Assembly: GCA_963753585.1 (NCBI GenBank)
Contig: CAVWCU010000001.1
Span: 1,860,001-1,924,000 of the forward strand
Direction: 5' to 3'
DNA from: VRUE01 sp963753585
GTDB taxonomy: Bacteria; Actinomycetota; Thermoleophilia; Solirubrobacterales; 70-9
Length of the DNA: 64,000 bases
Shown piece by piece: positions 33,050-41,615 of this stretch. The number at the start of each line of letters is the position of its first letter. Positions within the stretch are counted from its first letter, which is position 1. The notes below the pieces were generated by a model, which was given only the letters and a program-made list of their open reading frames with translations, was not told the DNA's origin and did no database searches. The translations under genes were made by a program, and so were the position numbers.

Positions 33050-34400
33050 TGAGATGGCTCCTGCTCAAGGACCTCCAGATCCTGCGGCGATCGCCGCTGC
33101 AGGCGGTCCTGCTGGTCGCCTACCCGGTGCTGATCGCCGTCCTGGTCGGCTTCGCGATCTCGCGATCGCCGGAGAAGCCCAGGGTCGCCTTCCTCAACGA
33201 CGTCCCGGCTGATTCGCGGGTCAGCGTCGGCGCCACGGAGCTGCCGAACATCGGCGTCAACGACCGCATCTGCGGCCGCGTCGAGTGCGTTCGCGTCAAG
33301 AGCCGTGACGAAGCGATCGAGGAGGTCCGCTCGGGCGACGTCCTCGCGGCCCTGATCCTCCCCGCCAACCTGGTGAGCCGGATCAACTCCCTCTCGACGC
33401 CGTTTCCCAAAACCCCCGAGATAGAGGTGGTCGTCAGCGAGGAGGACCCGGTGAAGGCGCGCCTGGTGAACGACCGGATCGACGCGCTGATCGCGCAGGC
33501 AAACCTCGTGATCGCGCGGCGCATCGCGGGCGAGGGCGGCAAATTCCTCGACCTCGTCCTCGACGGCGGCGACATCCGGGTGATCGGCCAGACGATCGAG
33601 ATCCTCGGCTTGCGCAACAGCGCCCGCATCGTCGAATCCCTTCGACCGTCGCTGCCTCCGGGCGACCTTCGCGACTCGGTCGACCGGGTGATCCGGTTCA
33701 CCAGGTTGGCCCGCAACAACCTCTCCACGGGGGCTCCGCTGCTGACCCGGCTCGCGCAGCCGATCGCCGTCGACAAGGAAGTCGTCGACGGCTCCTCCCC
33801 CCGCTCGAATCCTTCGCGATCGCCGTTGCCGCGACCTTCACGCTCGCCTTCGTCGTCGTCCTGCTCGTCGCCGGGTCGCTGGCGCTGGAGCGTGAGGAGA
33901 ACGCCTTTCCCCGGCTCACCCGCGGGCTGGTCTCGCACTCGGGCCTGCTGGCCGAGAAGGTGGTGCTGGGCGTAACCGTCGGGTTGGCGGTGACGCTGCT
34001 GATGCTGGCCGGCCTCGCCCTCTTCGTACCCCTGCACTGGAGCCGCTTCGGCCTCTGGCTGGTCGCGATCCTCGCCGGCGGCGGCGCCCTCGGTGCGGCC
34101 GGGGCCGCCCTCGGTGCCGTAGCTCGGGAGGTTCGCGCCGTCTCCCTGCTCGCCTTCATGGTCACCCTGCCGGTCGCCTTCCTCTCCCTGATCCCCTCCG
34201 GCGCCGTCGGCCCGGCGCTCTCCGACGTGATCGAGGTCGTCACAGCCCTCTTCCCCTTCAAGCCCGCCCTCGACGCGATGACGGCAGCGCTCGACCCCGC
34301 CGGCCCCGATCTTGGCGTCGCCCTGCTGCACCTGGCGGCCCTGATCGCCGCCTACGGCCTGCTCGCCCGCTTCGCGCTACGCCGGTTCGCCGCGGTTTAG
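33049..34400 (+). CDS. ABC-2-type transporter permease (one frameshift in this sequence)
   Basis: The N-terminal part (MRWLLLKDLQILRRSPLQAV) has one membrane helix and a large extracellular domain, as in ABC-2 permeases of the YhaP/NatB kind. Near 33798, in a run of six C, the frame breaks. The continuation SFAIAVAATFTLAFVVVLLV, REENAFPRLTRGLVSHSGLL, KVVLGVTVGLAVTLLMLAGL and three more helices follows in another frame to 34400. Restoring one base gives a protein of about 450 aa with six membrane segments. A consensus error in the C-run is likely. The 3' end overlaps the convergent gene by 24 bp. Confidence 0.88.
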
Positions 34401-35090
34401 CGCTCGCCGTGGAAGCTGTGCCGAGCGAGCCTGCGCCAGGTCCGGGTCGGTGACGCCGCTGAGGACGAAGGCGTCGATGCTCTCCTCCGGGCAGAGCTGC
34501 AGGCGCAGGCGCTCGAGCACCTGGGGCTCGCTCAGCTCGGCGAAGCGCCGCTCGCGGGCGGGGACGGCCACAAGGGCGACCTCGTTTCCGTCGGCCAGCA
34601 GGCAGCCGTGGCGGCTGACGTAGGCGGAGAGCTGCGTGACCGCGTCGCCGCTGTACAACTCGCAGGTCGCCGTGTCGAGGGCGGTCAGCTCGTAGTTGGG
34701 CTCGGTCGCCGAGACCAGCCGCAGCTGCTCGGCGGTCAGGTGGATGATCGCCACCCTCGCCTTGGTGCCGGGGCTGCGCTGGAGCGTCGCCGGCACGGCT
34801 CCGTAAGCCGCGAAGTGGGCCGAGTAGACGACGTCGAAATCGTGCAGCCAGGCCGGCTCGACCAGCACCGGGTCGGCGCTGAGAGCGAGCTTTCGGGCCA
34901 GCACTTCGGGCGATGCGTTGGACCCGTAGACGAGAAGCCGCGAGCGCTGCTCTCGGTCGATCTCGACCTCTGCCGGGTCGAGAGTGCGGTGCCCCTGCTG
35001 CACGAACGGGCGTGCCGGCACCGCATACGGATAGCGCATCGCGCGCTCCAGGATCTCGCTGTCCTCGCTCACGCCTACACCCTTGCGCAT
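34377..35090 (-). CDS. Gamma-glutamylcyclotransferase-like protein
   Basis: The 237-aa protein carries the cyclotransferase-fold opening motif RLLVYGSNASPEVLARKL (about residue 52), where YGSN binds the substrate in the family. ERRFAELSEPQVLERL lies later. An acidic residue expected as catalyst may be the Glu in SATEPNYELTAL. The N-terminal 45 residues (RYPYAVPARPFVQQGHRTLD) are not part of the fold. The start could be the ATG at 35090 or the GTG six codons in. The substrate is unknown. The 3' end overlaps the convergent permease gene. Confidence 0.72.
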   Translation of the reverse strand: MRKGVGVSEDSEILERAMRYPYAVPARPFVQQGHRTLDPAEVEIDREQRSRLLVYGSNASPEVLARKLALSADPVLVEPAWLHDFDVVYSAHFAAYGAVPATLQRSPGTKARVAIIHLTAEQLRLVSATEPNYELTALDTATCELYSGDAVTQLSAYVSRHGCLLADGNEVALVAVPARERRFAELSEPQVLERLRLQLCPEESIDAFVLSGVTDPDLAQARSAQLPRRALNRGEPA

Positions 35091-35098
35091 TTCGCAGT

Positions 35099-35264
35099 TA
35101 GTGGGGACTAGCGAAACCCCCGCCGCGCCTGGCGGCGGCGGACACGGCGCGGTGCTGCGTCCTCAGTCGGCCGAATAGCGCTGCTATTCGGCCTCCCTGC
35201 GTCCTTGCTCCGCTTGGTCCGGCGCTCGCCAGTCCGCAAACGCGGGTTTCGCTAGTCCCCACTA
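35099..35264. repeat. Family-3 nested inverted repeat, copy 2
   Basis: The outer arms 35099-35119 and 35244-35264 are perfect 21-bp complements (they include GGGGACTAGCGAAACCC). Block 1, GCGTCCTC-N-GTCG, is at 35157-35169. Block 2, CTCCCTGCGTCCTTG-N-TC-N-GCTTG, is at 35193-35216. The 23-nt spacer between them is a perfect 10-bp hairpin (GCCGAATAGC-GCT-GCTATTCGGC). A further GC-rich hairpin (about 35121-35138) lies in the left flank. The element fills the divergent spacer between the cyclotransferase-like gene and ymdB and ends 13 bp before the ymdB ATG. Confidence 0.85.
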
Positions 35265-35277
35265 GGGTCAGGCGACC

Positions 35278-36057
35278 ATGAAGGTGCTCTTCATCGGCGA
35301 CGTGGTGGGCGGGCCTGGGCGGCGCGGGCTGCATGCCGCGATGCCCGGGCTGCGCGAGCGGTACGCCCCGGACATGGTGATCGTCAACGGCGAGAACTCC
35401 GCCGGGGGGATGGGGATCACCGAGAAGACCGCCAAAGCGCTCTTCGACGCCGGCGCCGACGCGATCACCACCGGCAACCACGTCTACCGCCATCGCGAGG
35501 CCTACGACTACCTCAACCGCAGCGACCGCGTCGTGCGTCCCGCCAACTATCCCTACGCCAACCCCGGTCGCGGCTACACCGTCGTCGAGGTCGCGGGGAA
35601 GCGGGTCGGCGTGATCAACCTCAGCGGGGCGATCGGCCTCACCGTCGCCCGTTCCCCGTTCCACGAGGCCGACAGCATTCTCGAGAAGATCGAGTGCGAC
35701 TTCGCGATCGTCGACTTCCATGCCGAGGTGACCAGCGAGAAGGTGGCAATGGGCTGGCACCTCGACGGCCGTGTTGCCGCCGTGCTCGGCACCCACACCC
35801 ATGTGCCGACGGCCGACGCGAGGGTGCTGCCACAGGGAACGGCGTTCATCTGCGACGTCGGGATGACCGGGTCGCGGACCAGCGTGCTCGGGGTAAAGCC
35901 GGAGCTGATCCTGGAGACCATGATCACCCAGATGCCGGTCAAGTTCGAGACGGCCACCGAGGACGTCTGGGTGATGGGAGCGGTCGTCGACGTCAACGAC
36001 CGCGGGTTGGCCGACTCGATCGAGCAGGTGATGGTGCCCGCTCCTACTGATTCGTAG
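35278..36057 (+). CDS. ymdB: YmdB-family metallophosphoesterase (2',3'-cyclic-nucleotide phosphodiesterase)
   Basis: YmdB-type enzymes are di-metal phosphodiesterases; in Bacillus YmdB hydrolyses 2',3'-cyclic nucleotides and affects biofilm choice. The 259-aa product has all the metal motifs: LFIGDVVGGPGRRGL, IVNGENSAGGMGITEK, TTGNHVYRHREAYDY, FHAEVTSEK and GTHTHVPTADARVLP, then FICDVGMTGSRTSVLG. The start at 35278 is the only one that keeps the first motif. Its 3' end touches a family-1 repeat, and it overlaps the convergent membrane-protein gene by 14 bp. Confidence 0.94.
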   Translation: MKVLFIGDVVGGPGRRGLHAAMPGLRERYAPDMVIVNGENSAGGMGITEKTAKALFDAGADAITTGNHVYRHREAYDYLNRSDRVVRPANYPYANPGRGYTVVEVAGKRVGVINLSGAIGLTVARSPFHEADSILEKIECDFAIVDFHAEVTSEKVAMGWHLDGRVAAVLGTHTHVPTADARVLPQGTAFICDVGMTGSRTSVLGVKPELILETMITQMPVKFETATEDVWVMGAVVDVNDRGLADSIEQVMVPAPTDS

Positions 36058-37624
36058 CGGGGGCGGTCAGGACCCCCTTTGTCGGACGCGCGGCAGGAGC
36101 CGCGCTTGAGTGTCCGCCAAAGGGGGTCCTGACCGCCAATGCCACCAGCAGCAGGGGGTAGAACCAGACGATGTAGAGGTAGAACCAGTGCTGCATGGTG
36201 AGCTGGAGGCCGATCAGGAGGGCGGCGCCCAGGGCACTGACTTGGATGAGCTTCTTGCGCCTGGGGCGGAAGGCAAACGCAATCGCGAGCAGCCCGACCG
36301 AGGCGAGAATCGCTATCCGCAGCGGCTCCAGTCCAGCTACCTGACCCCAGATGCTGAACGGCGAATCCCTTCCCCCCTGGTAAGCGATCGTGCGGTCGTA
36401 GACGGTGTGCAGGCCTGGATCTATCGCGGGCCAGAGCACTACGGCGGTTGCTACGGCAGCGAAGGCGAAGAGGAACCGCCAGCGCTTCCGGTCATAGGTG
36501 AAAAGCATCGGGATCAGCACCAGGGGAGCGAACTTGGCAAACACGGCGAGAGCCGCCACTGCGCCTCTCGCGACCGGACGGGCGAGGACCAACAGCGTTG
36601 CGGCGAGCAGCATCGCCACCAACGTGTCGTTTGAGTTGGAGAGAAGCGCAAAGGCGGTGTAGGGATATGCCGCCCAGCCGAAGGCGAGGGTCGCAGCGAG
36701 CTTGTTGCCCTCTGGCCCAGGGCGCACACGGCGGCCGAGCAGGATCAGCAGGGCGAGGGTCGTGAGGTCGAAGACAACGGCGGCGCCGTGGGCGGCGGGG
36801 AGGTCGTCCCAGCTTCCCGACCAGGGCCAGATCGCCTCGAAGGGAACGTAAACGAGGTAGTTGACCGGGCCGTAGGTGTCTCCTTGGGAGACGTCCTCGG
36901 GGAAGTTGTCGTAGACAGGCTCCCCATGGGTGATCCGGTCGGCGCCAACCACGCCGGCGTAGCCGACGTCGATCGCGCCGGAGTCGGCGACGTTCAAGCC
37001 GAGCCGGAAGCCGATCAGGAAGAGGGCCGCGACGAGCAGCCACCTGGCCGGCCAGACCGGACGTATGCCACCCCCGTTATCTCCTCGCAGGCCGATCCAC
37101 AGCGCGCGGCCGCAGAGGTAGGCGAGCGGGACGTATTGGAGCGGAACCGAGACGCCGACGTCGCCCCGGTTGAAGAAGAGGTGCGAGGCGCCGAAGCCGA
37201 TCAGGAAGAGGAGGTCGAGGTTGGCGATGCGGCGCAGGCGCCTCCAGTCGAGGAGGCCGAGGAGGAAGATCGCGCAGAGCGGCAGGAAGACGTAGGGGGC
37301 GTTGAGCTTGTGGCCGAAGGCGCCCGAGTAGCCGCGCGCCATCTTCCAGGCGACCTGGTACCCGGTCCAGGACTCGCGCACGAGGCCGGTTGCCGGGTCG
37401 ACGATGACCAGCGCCACCTGCTCGTCACCGGCGAACCAGGAGACCTCCCAGTTGCCGTCGACCTTGGTGGCCGTGTGCGTAAGGCCCCCGTTCTCCTTGC
37501 GCTCATCCACCACCTTGGAGTCCTGGGCGGCGCTGCGAGTCGCGCTGGAGGCGCCCACGTCCGCGCTTGCTGTGGCAGGAAGGAGGAGGGCGACGGCAAC
37601 CAGTGCCGCGGGGATCCGCCTCAT
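36044..37624 (-). CDS. Polytopic membrane protein, probable GT-C-type glycosyltransferase
   Basis: The ATG at 37624 overlaps the upstream phosphatase-fold gene (ATGA). The 526-aa protein starts with a signal-like segment and a soluble domain that resembles a PepSY/extracytoplasmic patch (NWEVSWFAGDEQVALVIVDP). About nine membrane helices follow. The loop DRITHGEPVYDNFPEDVSQG with YGPVNYLVYVPFE after the second or third helix resembles the acidic, aromatic loop of GT-C mannosyl/arabinosyl transferases. The last about 25 residues (PFGGHSSAAPAARPTKGV) come from translating the family-1 repeat, so the original C-terminus was probably shorter. The donor and acceptor are unknown. Confidence 0.78.
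   Translation of the reverse strand: MRRIPAALVAVALLLPATASADVGASSATRSAAQDSKVVDERKENGGLTHTATKVDGNWEVSWFAGDEQVALVIVDPATGLVRESWTGYQVAWKMARGYSGAFGHKLNAPYVFLPLCAIFLLGLLDWRRLRRIANLDLLFLIGFGASHLFFNRGDVGVSVPLQYVPLAYLCGRALWIGLRGDNGGGIRPVWPARWLLVAALFLIGFRLGLNVADSGAIDVGYAGVVGADRITHGEPVYDNFPEDVSQGDTYGPVNYLVYVPFEAIWPWSGSWDDLPAAHGAAVVFDLTTLALLILLGRRVRPGPEGNKLAATLAFGWAAYPYTAFALLSNSNDTLVAMLLAATLLVLARPVARGAVAALAVFAKFAPLVLIPMLFTYDRKRWRFLFAFAAVATAVVLWPAIDPGLHTVYDRTIAYQGGRDSPFSIWGQVAGLEPLRIAILASVGLLAIAFAFRPRRKKLIQVSALGAALLIGLQLTMQHWFYLYIVWFYPLLLVALAVRTPFGGHSSAAPAARPTKGVLTAPATNQ
36062..36137. repeat. Family-1 nested inverted repeat, copy B (26-24-26)
   Basis: Arms 36062-36087 and 36112-36137 pair over 26 bp with one mismatch (T against G at the third codon-like position of GTCGGAC). 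The core 36088-36111 is identical to copies A and C (GCGCGGC-AGGA-GCCGCGC, then TTGAGT). It begins 5 bp after the ymdB stop. On the minus strand it is translated as the last about 25 residues of the membrane protein at 36044-37624. Confidence 0.9.
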
Positions 37625-39177
37625 AGCCCGAAGTGGTCCAACACGACCGGCGCGACGTCGCGCAGCGCCCACTGTTCCCGCTCGTCCGCGCTCTCGGGCC
37701 CGCAACCGACGAAGAGCAGCGGCCCGAGCGAGTCGCCGGCGTGCAGCGATCCGTGGCTGCCACCGCCGGCGTGGGTGACGCCGCCCCAGTCCACAGCCTC
37801 GTAGCCCGGCGCCAGCGAGAGCAGGAAGTCGCCCGCGTGTGGAGCCGTGAGCGCGGACCAGACACGGGCGAGGGGGTCGGGGTAGTCCCGGCTGAGCAGC
37901 CGCCCGTCCTCGACTGTCGCCGCGATCGCGCCGAGGTCGCCCTCGAAGTCCCAGCGCGTGCCGCGCTGGTCGACGACAGCATCGCCAGGGCCGAAGCGCA
38001 GCTTTGCCTCTCCACGTTCGACCGTCGCCGTCGCGCCATCTGCGGGGGCGCCCGGCTCCTCTCGAACCAGCGGCTTGCCGTCAGCGGACTCGAGGCGGCA
38101 GACGAGGTCGATCCCTTCGAGCACGTTCAACCTCGCCCGCACCGCCTCCGGGTCGGCCCGCTCCCCCGCGCTCGGGAGCAGGTAAACGTGGGCGGCGCGA
38201 CCGGTCGGGCTGACCGCCAGTTGGGCTCGATCGGGCTCTGACTCCGACGGCCTCAAAACCGACCACTCGTGGCCGAGCAGCTCCGCCAGCGGCAGCCCGC
38301 GGTGCACCGGCGTCTGCGCGTGGTCGGCGAGGAGGACGACCGCGTGGTCGGCAAGGAAACCGTCGAGGTCGCCGGCGGCCTCGACCAGTTTCGCGAAGGA
38401 GCGGTCGGCCTTGGAGATCGACTCGACGCTCGCCTCCGGTCCGTGGCGGTGGGAGTAGTTGTCGTTGTCGGGAAGGGAGAAGAGCAGGAAGTCGAAGCCG
38501 TCGCTCCTCGCCAGCTCGGCGGCGCAGCAGGCCGAGTACCCGTCGCGGGCGCCGGGGATCGAGGTCGATTTGCAGGGCACCTCGCTGCTCGCGTAGAGGT
38601 CGCCGTAGAAGAGCTCCGCGGGACCCCAGGTGTGGTGGCGGAACTTCAGCTGCGTCGCGTCGACCGCCCGGCGCAGGAGTCCCTCGAGTGAGACCTGGTG
38701 GCGGTGCCGCCCGCGGTAGATCAGGAACGGGGTGCAGGCAGTGCGCACGCCGGCGTCGTCGAGGCGCTCGAACAGCGTCTCGGTGGCGGGGTTGAGATGC
38801 GCCAGGTTCATGTTGTAGACCAGGTCGTAGAGGGCGCGGAAGACACCGAACGCCCGGCTCGCCTCGAGCGAGGAGCCGTACTCGACGTAGCGGCGCTCGA
38901 GGCGGTGGTACCAGTCCATGCCACTGATCCAGTGGCCGTTCGCACCCTGGCCGGTGACCATCTCGGCGCAGGCGACCGGGGTCACCGAAGGGAAGCTGGA
39001 GACGCAGTCCTCGACCAGGACGCCGCGTTCGATCAGGGCGCCGAAGGTGGGCGCGCGGTCCTCGGCGACGGCGCGAAGCAGCATGTCCGTGCGCAGCGAG
39101 TCGACGTAGGTGAGGACCAGCTTCTTAGCGGGCACCTCGTCATGATCGTGGAACGCGACCTCAAATGGTCCAGGCAA
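37621..39177 (-). CDS. Alkaline phosphatase-superfamily (nucleotide pyrophosphatase/phosphodiesterase-like) protein
   Basis: The 518-aa protein has the type I phosphodiesterase/alkaline phosphatase fold signatures. LVLTYVDSLRTDMLLRAV (near 20-37) has a catalytic-type Asp, and SFPSVTPVACAEMVTGQGAN follows, where the Thr/Ser would be the nucleophile. The metal sites are seen in LFSLPDNDNYSHRHGP and VVLLADHAQTPVHRGLPLAE, and the late His site in THAGGGSHGSLHAGDSLGPL. No signal peptide is evident, unlike many relatives. It is coupled to the GT-C-like gene, which suggests joint work on a lipid-linked glycan or phosphodiester. That link is inference. Confidence 0.86.
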   Translation of the reverse strand: MPGPFEVAFHDHDEVPAKKLVLTYVDSLRTDMLLRAVAEDRAPTFGALIERGVLVEDCVSSFPSVTPVACAEMVTGQGANGHWISGMDWYHRLERRYVEYGSSLEASRAFGVFRALYDLVYNMNLAHLNPATETLFERLDDAGVRTACTPFLIYRGRHRHQVSLEGLLRRAVDATQLKFRHHTWGPAELFYGDLYASSEVPCKSTSIPGARDGYSACCAAELARSDGFDFLLFSLPDNDNYSHRHGPEASVESISKADRSFAKLVEAAGDLDGFLADHAVVLLADHAQTPVHRGLPLAELLGHEWSVLRPSESEPDRAQLAVSPTGRAAHVYLLPSAGERADPEAVRARLNVLEGIDLVCRLESADGKPLVREEPGAPADGATATVERGEAKLRFGPGDAVVDQRGTRWDFEGDLGAIAATVEDGRLLSRDYPDPLARVWSALTAPHAGDFLLSLAPGYEAVDWGGVTHAGGGSHGSLHAGDSLGPLLFVGCGPESADEREQWALRDVAPVVLDHFGL

Positions 39178-39691
39178 GCCGCGCCCATGGCTGCCTTGCT
39201 TCGCGGCGGCGGCGCAGGAGCAGGCGATCGATGAACTGGTCTGGCCACTGCGGCTGGACCAGAACTGTGCGCAACCCGAGGCGCGCTGCCGGTGCTACAT
39301 CGTGAAGAACCTTGTCCCCGATCATCACCGCTTCGCATGCATCAACCCCCAGGCAAGCGAGCGCCCGGAGGTAATAGCGAGCGCGCGGCTTGGCGATGAG
39401 CCACCCAGCGTCGGCGACGTCCGCGCCGATCACGGAGGCGAGGTTCGAGAGGTCACGGCGGGAATTGCTGGCTAGGGCCCACCTCCCAATGCCGGACCTC
39501 ACCCTTTCCCGGCGCAGGTGCTCCGTCAAGTCGTTGTTGATCTCATCTCCCCCAGGCGGAACGAGAGTGTTATCCACATCGAGAAGTACTCCCCTTACTC
39601 CAAGACGAGCGAGAGCGACGAAATCGACCTCGAATATAGACCGGGCACAGAAATCGGCCGGACTTTTAAACGTTGCGTCCGATCCGATCAC
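39161..39691 (-). CDS. HAD-family phosphatase, YqeG/Gep4-like
   Basis: The 176-aa HAD phosphatase has motif I LLDVDNTLVPPG (nucleophile Asp), motif II ALASNSRRD, motif III Lys in AKPRARYYLRAL, and motif IV AVMIGDKVLHDVAPA. The DVDNTL form and length fit the YqeG/Gep4 group. Yeast Gep4 dephosphorylates phosphatidylglycerophosphate. It ends an operon with a 4-TM protein (4-bp overlap) and a CDP-alcohol phosphotransferase, so a phospholipid headgroup role (making phosphatidylglycerol or similar) is a good inference. Its 3' end overlaps the phosphatase-fold gene's start by 17 bp. Confidence 0.84.
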   Translation of the reverse strand: MIGSDATFKSPADFCARSIFEVDFVALARLGVRGVLLDVDNTLVPPGGDEINNDLTEHLRRERVRSGIGRWALASNSRRDLSNLASVIGADVADAGWLIAKPRARYYLRALACLGVDACEAVMIGDKVLHDVAPAARLGLRTVLVQPQWPDQFIDRLLLRRRREARQPWARLAWTI

Positions 39692-40362
39692 GCAAGCACT
39701 TGATCGTCTTGATCAGCTCGAATAGGCCAAATCTCTCCCACAGGTGGAACTTCGTGGCGATCTCGAATATTGCGAACTCCAACGAAGGCGCGAATCCCGT
39801 AGGCAATGAAGAGGGCCCCGAGCGAGGCTCCCGTGATGTACATGGCGGTTCGGCAGTCGTTGTGCCACATGAAGTGCAAACCCACTATGTAGCTGCCAAG
39901 CGCGACCAGCAGCAGGAACGCCGAGATGACGAGGGCGCGAACCACGGACTCACGTTCCTGTTGAGACAATCGTCGCCTGATTCCCCAGGTGGGCTCAGCT
40001 CGGCGGCGCAGCCAACGCTCCCACCCCATCGGCGGCCCCGGCTCATACCCTCTGAAGAGATCATCCAGACGCTGCTCTATCGCAGCCACGGCGGCGCCGG
40101 CGCGGAGCGAGCGGTTGATCTCCCCGATCAACATCTCGGACGTGAGGAAAACCACCAGTGGTACGGCGACGCTGAGCACAAGGCCGCCGACGAAGCTCTG
40201 ATCTCTCAGCGTTGCCCCCAAGCCTATTAGCGCGGCAAGCAGAGGCACGGCGATGCGGAGGGTCGCCAACTGTGCATCCCGAGCTGTCACGGCCTCCGAC
40301 CGCAGCGATTTGTACTCCTCGAGCACCGCGCTGTACCAATTCGGCTCTATGTCCTGCACCAC
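39688..40362 (-). CDS. Four-pass membrane protein of unknown function
   Basis: This 224-aa protein has a soluble N-helix (EEYKSLRSEAVTARDAQLAT), two helices close together (about 31-70), a charged central region (IEQRLDDLFRGYEPGPPMGW, then RRLSQQERE), two more helices (about 140-190), and a basic/acidic C-tail. The helix-pair layout recalls small SLATT-like effector proteins, but I see no decisive motif and make no such claim. It is sandwiched in a three-gene operon with lipid-type enzymes. DNA here looks less GC-rich than average by eye. Confidence 0.75.
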   Translation of the reverse strand: MVQDIEPNWYSAVLEEYKSLRSEAVTARDAQLATLRIAVPLLAALIGLGATLRDQSFVGGLVLSVAVPLVVFLTSEMLIGEINRSLRAGAAVAAIEQRLDDLFRGYEPGPPMGWERWLRRRAEPTWGIRRRLSQQERESVVRALVISAFLLLVALGSYIVGLHFMWHNDCRTAMYITGASLGALFIAYGIRAFVGVRNIRDRHEVPPVGEIWPIRADQDDQVLA

Positions 40363-40377
40363 GGGGCGGGAGCGTAT

Positions 40378-41121
40378 CTAACGACTCGCCATCGGCGGGA
40401 CCAGTCTCCACGCGATTCGCCCCAGCCGCCAAATGAACGAAGCACCGTTGAACGCAGCCAGCACGACGAAGCCGACGACGAGGGCGGTATTGCTTCCACC
40501 GTCGAGGGTCAACGCGAGGAGCGTCCCCGAAAGCAGGATCACGCGTCCCGCGCGACCGAAGATTCGTGCTTCGGGCCAACTGATGTCGAGGCGGTGCTGA
40601 CAAGCGGCAGACGTTGTGTAAGAAGTCAGTGAGCCGAGGAGAACAGCGGTGAGCACAGCCAAGGTGACCGTTTCGTTCTCGGCGTAAAAGGCGACGCCTG
40701 CGTACAGGCTCGCTTCCCCGATCTTGTCACAGATCGAGTCGAGGAAGGCGCTGTTGCTTGACGAAGGCCGGTCGGCAGCCGCCCGCGCCACCATGCCGTC
40801 CGCGAGGTCGCATAGCCCGCCAAGTGGGAAGAGAATGGCGGAGAGGACGACGGGCGCCCCCACGGCAAGGCTCACGCCGGCAGCGATGCAGAGGCCGGCG
40901 CCGAGAAGGCTGAGGGCGTTTGCATGCCACTGCCGAATGACTCTGTGCACGGGTCGGTCAACGCTCCAGCCAGACTGCGGTTTAGGAGCGGGGTATCCGC
41001 GAGCCGGAAGCGGAGGGGCATGGGAGCCAGACATGGAATTCATGTCCATAGAGGTCTCTTGGGTGCGCGGCTGCAGGGGGATCAGATTATCGGCCATCGT
41101 CGGACCGCTACCCGGTCTCAA
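40378..41121 (-). CDS. CDP-alcohol phosphatidyltransferase-family enzyme
   Basis: The family moves a phosphatidyl group from CDP-diacylglycerol (or uses a CDP-alcohol) onto an alcohol such as glycerol-3-phosphate or inositol phosphate. The signature is present: LCDLADGMVARAAADR, then FLDSICDKIGEASLY, which supplies the four Asp of D-x2-D-G-x2-A-R...D-x3-D. The usual Gly before the third Asp is replaced by a Ser/Asn/Ala stretch. About six membrane helices are predicted. The N-terminal about 45 residues are Pro/Gly/Ser-rich; an internal Met (MDMNSMSG) may be the true start. It is first in an operon with the 4-TM protein and the HAD phosphatase. Confidence 0.84.
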   Translation of the reverse strand: MRPGSGPTMADNLIPLQPRTQETSMDMNSMSGSHAPPLPARGYPAPKPQSGWSVDRPVHRVIRQWHANALSLLGAGLCIAAGVSLAVGAPVVLSAILFPLGGLCDLADGMVARAAADRPSSSNSAFLDSICDKIGEASLYAGVAFYAENETVTLAVLTAVLLGSLTSYTTSAACQHRLDISWPEARIFGRAGRVILLSGTLLALTLDGGSNTALVVGFVVLAAFNGASFIWRLGRIAWRLVPPMASR

Positions 41122-41127
41122 GCATTC

Positions 41128-41562
41128 TCAGCGCAGGACGCGCAGGCCGGCGTGTTTGCGCTGGGCGCGGCGGCGGCGTGAGATGCCGAGCCAGGTGAGG
41201 GCGGCGACCACCAACAGGACGGCCGGCTTGAGCAAGAGCGCGATCGCCACGACAACCAGGGCGGCGAGCGACACGAGGAAGGCGAGCGCACCTGAGCCGC
41301 TGCCCTCTCTTCGCCCCGCACCGCTGACGACGTCGCTGACGATGAGGCAGGCAAAGACGGCCCCGATCAGGCAAAACAGGGCGCCGGCCACGGTGCTGAC
41401 GTCGGCAGTGCCGGCGAGCAGGGCGCCGATGGCGAGGGCGATCACCCCGGCCAGGATCGTCATCCGGCCGCGGGCCGAGCCGTGCGTGCCGGTGGTGCCG
41501 GCCAGCATCCCGATCGCGATGCCGATGCCGAGCTCCAGGCAGATTCCCGAGAAAGATCCCAC
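41128..41562 (-). CDS. Small membrane protein of unknown function
   Basis: The 144-aa protein has four hydrophobic segments (about 7-24, 34-52, 56-78 and 92-125), the last long enough for two closely spaced passes. It ends in a strongly basic tail (SRRRRAQRKHAGLRVLR). Gly-rich helices (LGIGIAIGMLAGTTGTHG) suggest tight packing. I do not recognise the family. It starts about 50 bp from the divergent aminotransferase and ends 6 bp before the start of the CDP-alcohol transferase frame. Confidence 0.7.
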   Translation of the reverse strand: MGSFSGICLELGIGIAIGMLAGTTGTHGSARGRMTILAGVIALAIGALLAGTADVSTVAGALFCLIGAVFACLIVSDVVSGAGRREGSGSGALAFLVSLAALVVVAIALLLKPAVLLVVAALTWLGISRRRRAQRKHAGLRVLR

Positions 41563-41615
41563 GCGGGAAACCTAGCTCCCCGGGCGAGACGGCGCCAATT
41601 CGGCACACTGTCTCA

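Noticed and set aside
39161..40362. An anti-phage system built on a SLATT-like protein
   Set aside because: The 4-TM protein has no decisive SLATT motif, and its partners are lipid-type enzymes rather than nucleotide cyclases or nucleases.
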